A stretch of DNA of 64,000 bases, from contig JALBWU010000010.1 of assembly GCA_022678445.1 (NCBI GenBank), forward strand, positions 1 to 64,000, read 5' to 3'. This stretch comes from Candidatus Aramenus sp. CH1. GTDB lineage: Archaea; Thermoproteota; Thermoprotei_A; Sulfolobales; Sulfolobaceae. Under the pieces are notes generated by a model that searched no databases, was not told the DNA's origin, and worked only from the letters and a program-made list of their open reading frames with translations. The translations under genes were made by a program, and so were the position numbers. Numbering within the stretch: position 1 is the stretch's first letter; each line of letters begins with the position of its first letter. Positions 62,629 to 64,000 of the stretch are shown here, one piece after another.

Positions 62629-63630
62629 TTACTCCTTCTTAAACTTACTCATTTCTGAGCTGTGCCCTGCGAACACCGAGGCGTTAGGGTCTATGTACTT
62701 CTTTGCTACGCTGGTCGCTATTGCAGCCTGCCCGAAGCCTACCGCTATTAGTGCTAGCTTAGGCGCGCCTTCCACTTGGGCCACGTCTCCGGCAGCATAT
62801 ACGCCAGGCAAGTTGGTCTGCATCATGGCGTCTGTTACTATGTCCCTCCCCTTCATCTTTAGACCCCACTTAGGTATGTTCCCTAAGTCGCCCTTGTGGC
62901 CTATGCTAATTATGACAGCGTCTACGTCCAATACTTTTTCCTCCTTGGTTCTATTATCGAAGATGATAGCCTGGTTTACCCTCTGGCCGTCGCCCTTAAC
63001 TTCCTTTAACTCGTGCCAAGTATAGACCTTTGCCACTTGGAAGAGTTCCTTAACGCTCCTCTCGTGTGCCCTAAACTGATCCCTCCTATGTATTAAGGTC
63101 ACTGACTTGGCTATTGGGGCCAGAGTCAACGCCCAGTCCACTGCGGAGTCTCCACCGCCCACTATTAACACTCTCTTTCCTTCGAAGTCCTTCTTTCTCC
63201 TCACTGTGTAGTAAACTCCCCTATTTTCGTACTCTACTTCTCCTTTTGCGCCTAGCCTACTTGGCATTAACCTCCCTAGACCTACAGCCAATAAGATTGT
63301 CTTGGTCTTGAAGGAGTTTCCCTTATCTGTCTTCAATACGTACATCCCATCACTGGTCTTCTCTAGGCCATCAGCGACCTCGCCTGTCCTAATGTCTGGG
63401 GAGAACATTTTAGCCTGCTCAACTAGCTTTTGCGCAAGGTCGTAAGCTAGTATTCCTGGAAAACCGCCTACGTCGTAGACCATTTTCTCTGGGTAGAGTG
63501 TTACTAGCTGTCCTCCTAGCTCGTCTTGAGCATCTATAAGTAATACCTTCATGTCCCTGAGGCTGGCGTAGAAAGTCCCAAAAAGCCCTATAGGACCTCC
63601 TCCTACTACTATCATGTCATACTCGCTCAT
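62629..63630 (-). CDS. Ferredoxin-NADP reductase / thioredoxin-reductase-like flavoprotein
   Basis: A 333-residue two-Rossmann flavoprotein: [17 protein letters not shown] (FAD), [30 protein letters not shown] (NADPH) and [15 protein letters not shown]. It lacks the redox CxxC of thioredoxin reductases; this and its length and C-terminal tail ([14 protein letters not shown]) match the YumC/TrxR-like type of ferredoxin(flavodoxin)-NADP reductase. It would link reduced ferredoxin from 2-oxoacid oxidoreductases to NADPH. It is a lone leftward gene with a 370-nt non-coding stretch upstream to the window end. Confidence 0.9.
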   Translation of the reverse strand: MSEYDMIVVGGGPIGLFGTFYASLRDMKVLLIDAQDELGGQLVTLYPEKMVYDVGGFPGILAYDLAQKLVEQAKMFSPDIRTGEVADGLEKTSDGMYVLKTDKGNSFKTKTILLAVGLGRLMPSRLGAKGEVEYENRGVYYTVRRKKDFEGKRVLIVGGGDSAVDWALTLAPIAKSVTLIHRRDQFRAHERSVKELFQVAKVYTWHELKEVKGDGQRVNQAIIFDNRTKEEKVLDVDAVIISIGHKGDLGNIPKWGLKMKGRDIVTDAMMQTNLPGVYAAGDVAQVEGAPKLALIAVGFGQAAIATSVAKKYIDPNASVFAGHSSEMSKFKKE

Positions 63631-64000
63631 ACCAAATCACTGGACAGTAGTTTTACTGTACTTAAAATATTTAAAACTTAGCTAAATGTGTAGTTATAGA
63701 TTCCGGAAATTGGGCATTTCCTTTGTCATCTGATTTTAGGGTAGGCTTTTAGGCATGTGCCCGCTTTTAGTGCTTGCGTGTTTCGACTATAGACAAGCTG
63801 AGTGGGTGCCACTTTTACTATATTCTTTATTCCCTATTCCTTGTAGTCAAAGACTTTACAGCACGACAACGCCATTAGCTGCTCTATCTGCCTTCGTCTA
63901 GGGCTTTGTTTGAGACCCCAGATACGTTATGTTCCGGGCTTAAGTTGCCAGAGCACCTTACTATTACATCGATGGAGAACACTTTGCTCTCGTTTATAAT
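63631..64000. other. Non-coding end of the window
   Basis: Stops occur in all frames and no promoter or RNA structure is clear beyond the TATA-like TTAAAATATTTAAAA near 63661-63676, which may serve the flavoprotein gene. It may hold decayed mobile-element sequence, but nothing specific can be assigned. Confidence 0.4.

Overview
The window reads as chromosome of a thermoacidophilic crenarchaeon of the order Sulfolobales, most likely a Metallosphaera/Sulfolobus/Acidianus-type organism. The evidence is a nearly canonical Sso7d/Sac7d chromatin protein, archaeal XPB-Bax1, the herA-mre11-rad50-nurA repair cluster, a D-gluconate dehydratase of the branched Entner-Doudoroff type, an acryloyl-CoA reductase of the 3-hydroxypropionate/4-hydroxybutyrate carbon fixation cycle, DTD2-type D-aminoacyl-tRNA deacylase, Nep1, RNase P Rpp21, and AGG/ATA-rich codon use. 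Many genes look leaderless: a TATA-like box lies about 26 nt before the chosen start codon. I used that spacing to choose several starts. Species cannot be fixed from the sequence alone.

Layout. 1-180: 3' tail of an IS200/IS605-type tnpB element. 219-3608: XPB helicase, Bax1 nuclease and a HAD phosphatase. 3609-4377: a gene-poor stretch with a strongly structured segment. 4378-6546: Sso7d, two TatA-like proteins, TatC and a stand-alone ATP-cone protein. 6547-12534 (mostly minus): gluconate dehydratase, a C/D box sRNA, a regulator, an acetyltransferase, pyruvate kinase, and a DAO/HEAT-like/ThiS-like group. 12577-21443: a glycogen region with glycogen synthase and GH57 on one arm, and nucleotidyltransferase, GH15 glucoamylase and debranching enzyme on the other, around a 34-bp bidirectional promoter. 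21467-30322: acyl-CoA and alcohol metabolism, CBS protein, a pilin-like secreted trio, acryloyl-CoA reductase and two orphan genes. 30625-30726: tRNA-Glu(CUC) with an intron in the D-arm. 31254-35965: amidase, PEP carboxylase, peroxiredoxin, NAD(P)HX repair. 36008-36070: a second C/D box sRNA. 36290-36838: a rubrerythrin-like protein with an internal duplication. 36962-43176: herA-mre11-rad50-nurA. 43173-53800: CDF transporter, methyltransferase, CBS proteins, Fur, nucleoside hydrolase, a zinc-hook SMC/Rad50-like ATPase, metallophosphoesterase, histidine phosphatase, DTD2, FAD oxidase. 53862-59059: thioredoxin, AlkP-like protein, a frameshifted NDH-2/SQR-like flavoprotein, ITPase/XTPase, MqnA/D-like protein, a second CDF. 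59255-63630: a 46-aa membrane protein, an RHH regulator, Nep1, Rpp21, CRM protein, DUF371, Trm5-like methyltransferase and a ferredoxin-NADP reductase.

Genes that work together: XPB with Bax1; HerA, Mre11, Rad50 and NurA in double-strand-break end resection; TatA/TatC in export of folded proteins; the glycogen genes in storage and mobilisation; gluconate dehydratase and pyruvate kinase in central sugar catabolism; acryloyl-CoA reductase and PEP carboxylase in autotrophic carbon flow; and the rRNA/tRNA maturation set near the right end.

The most interesting items are the two C/D box sRNAs with their own promoters, the tRNA-Glu D-arm intron, the duplicated rubrerythrin-like protein lacking a ligand His in both copies, the apparent ATT start of nurA, the composition break inside the acryloyl-CoA reductase gene, the pilin-like trio, and the structured intergenic segment at 3938-4075. 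I found no wholly new multi-gene defence or mobile system.
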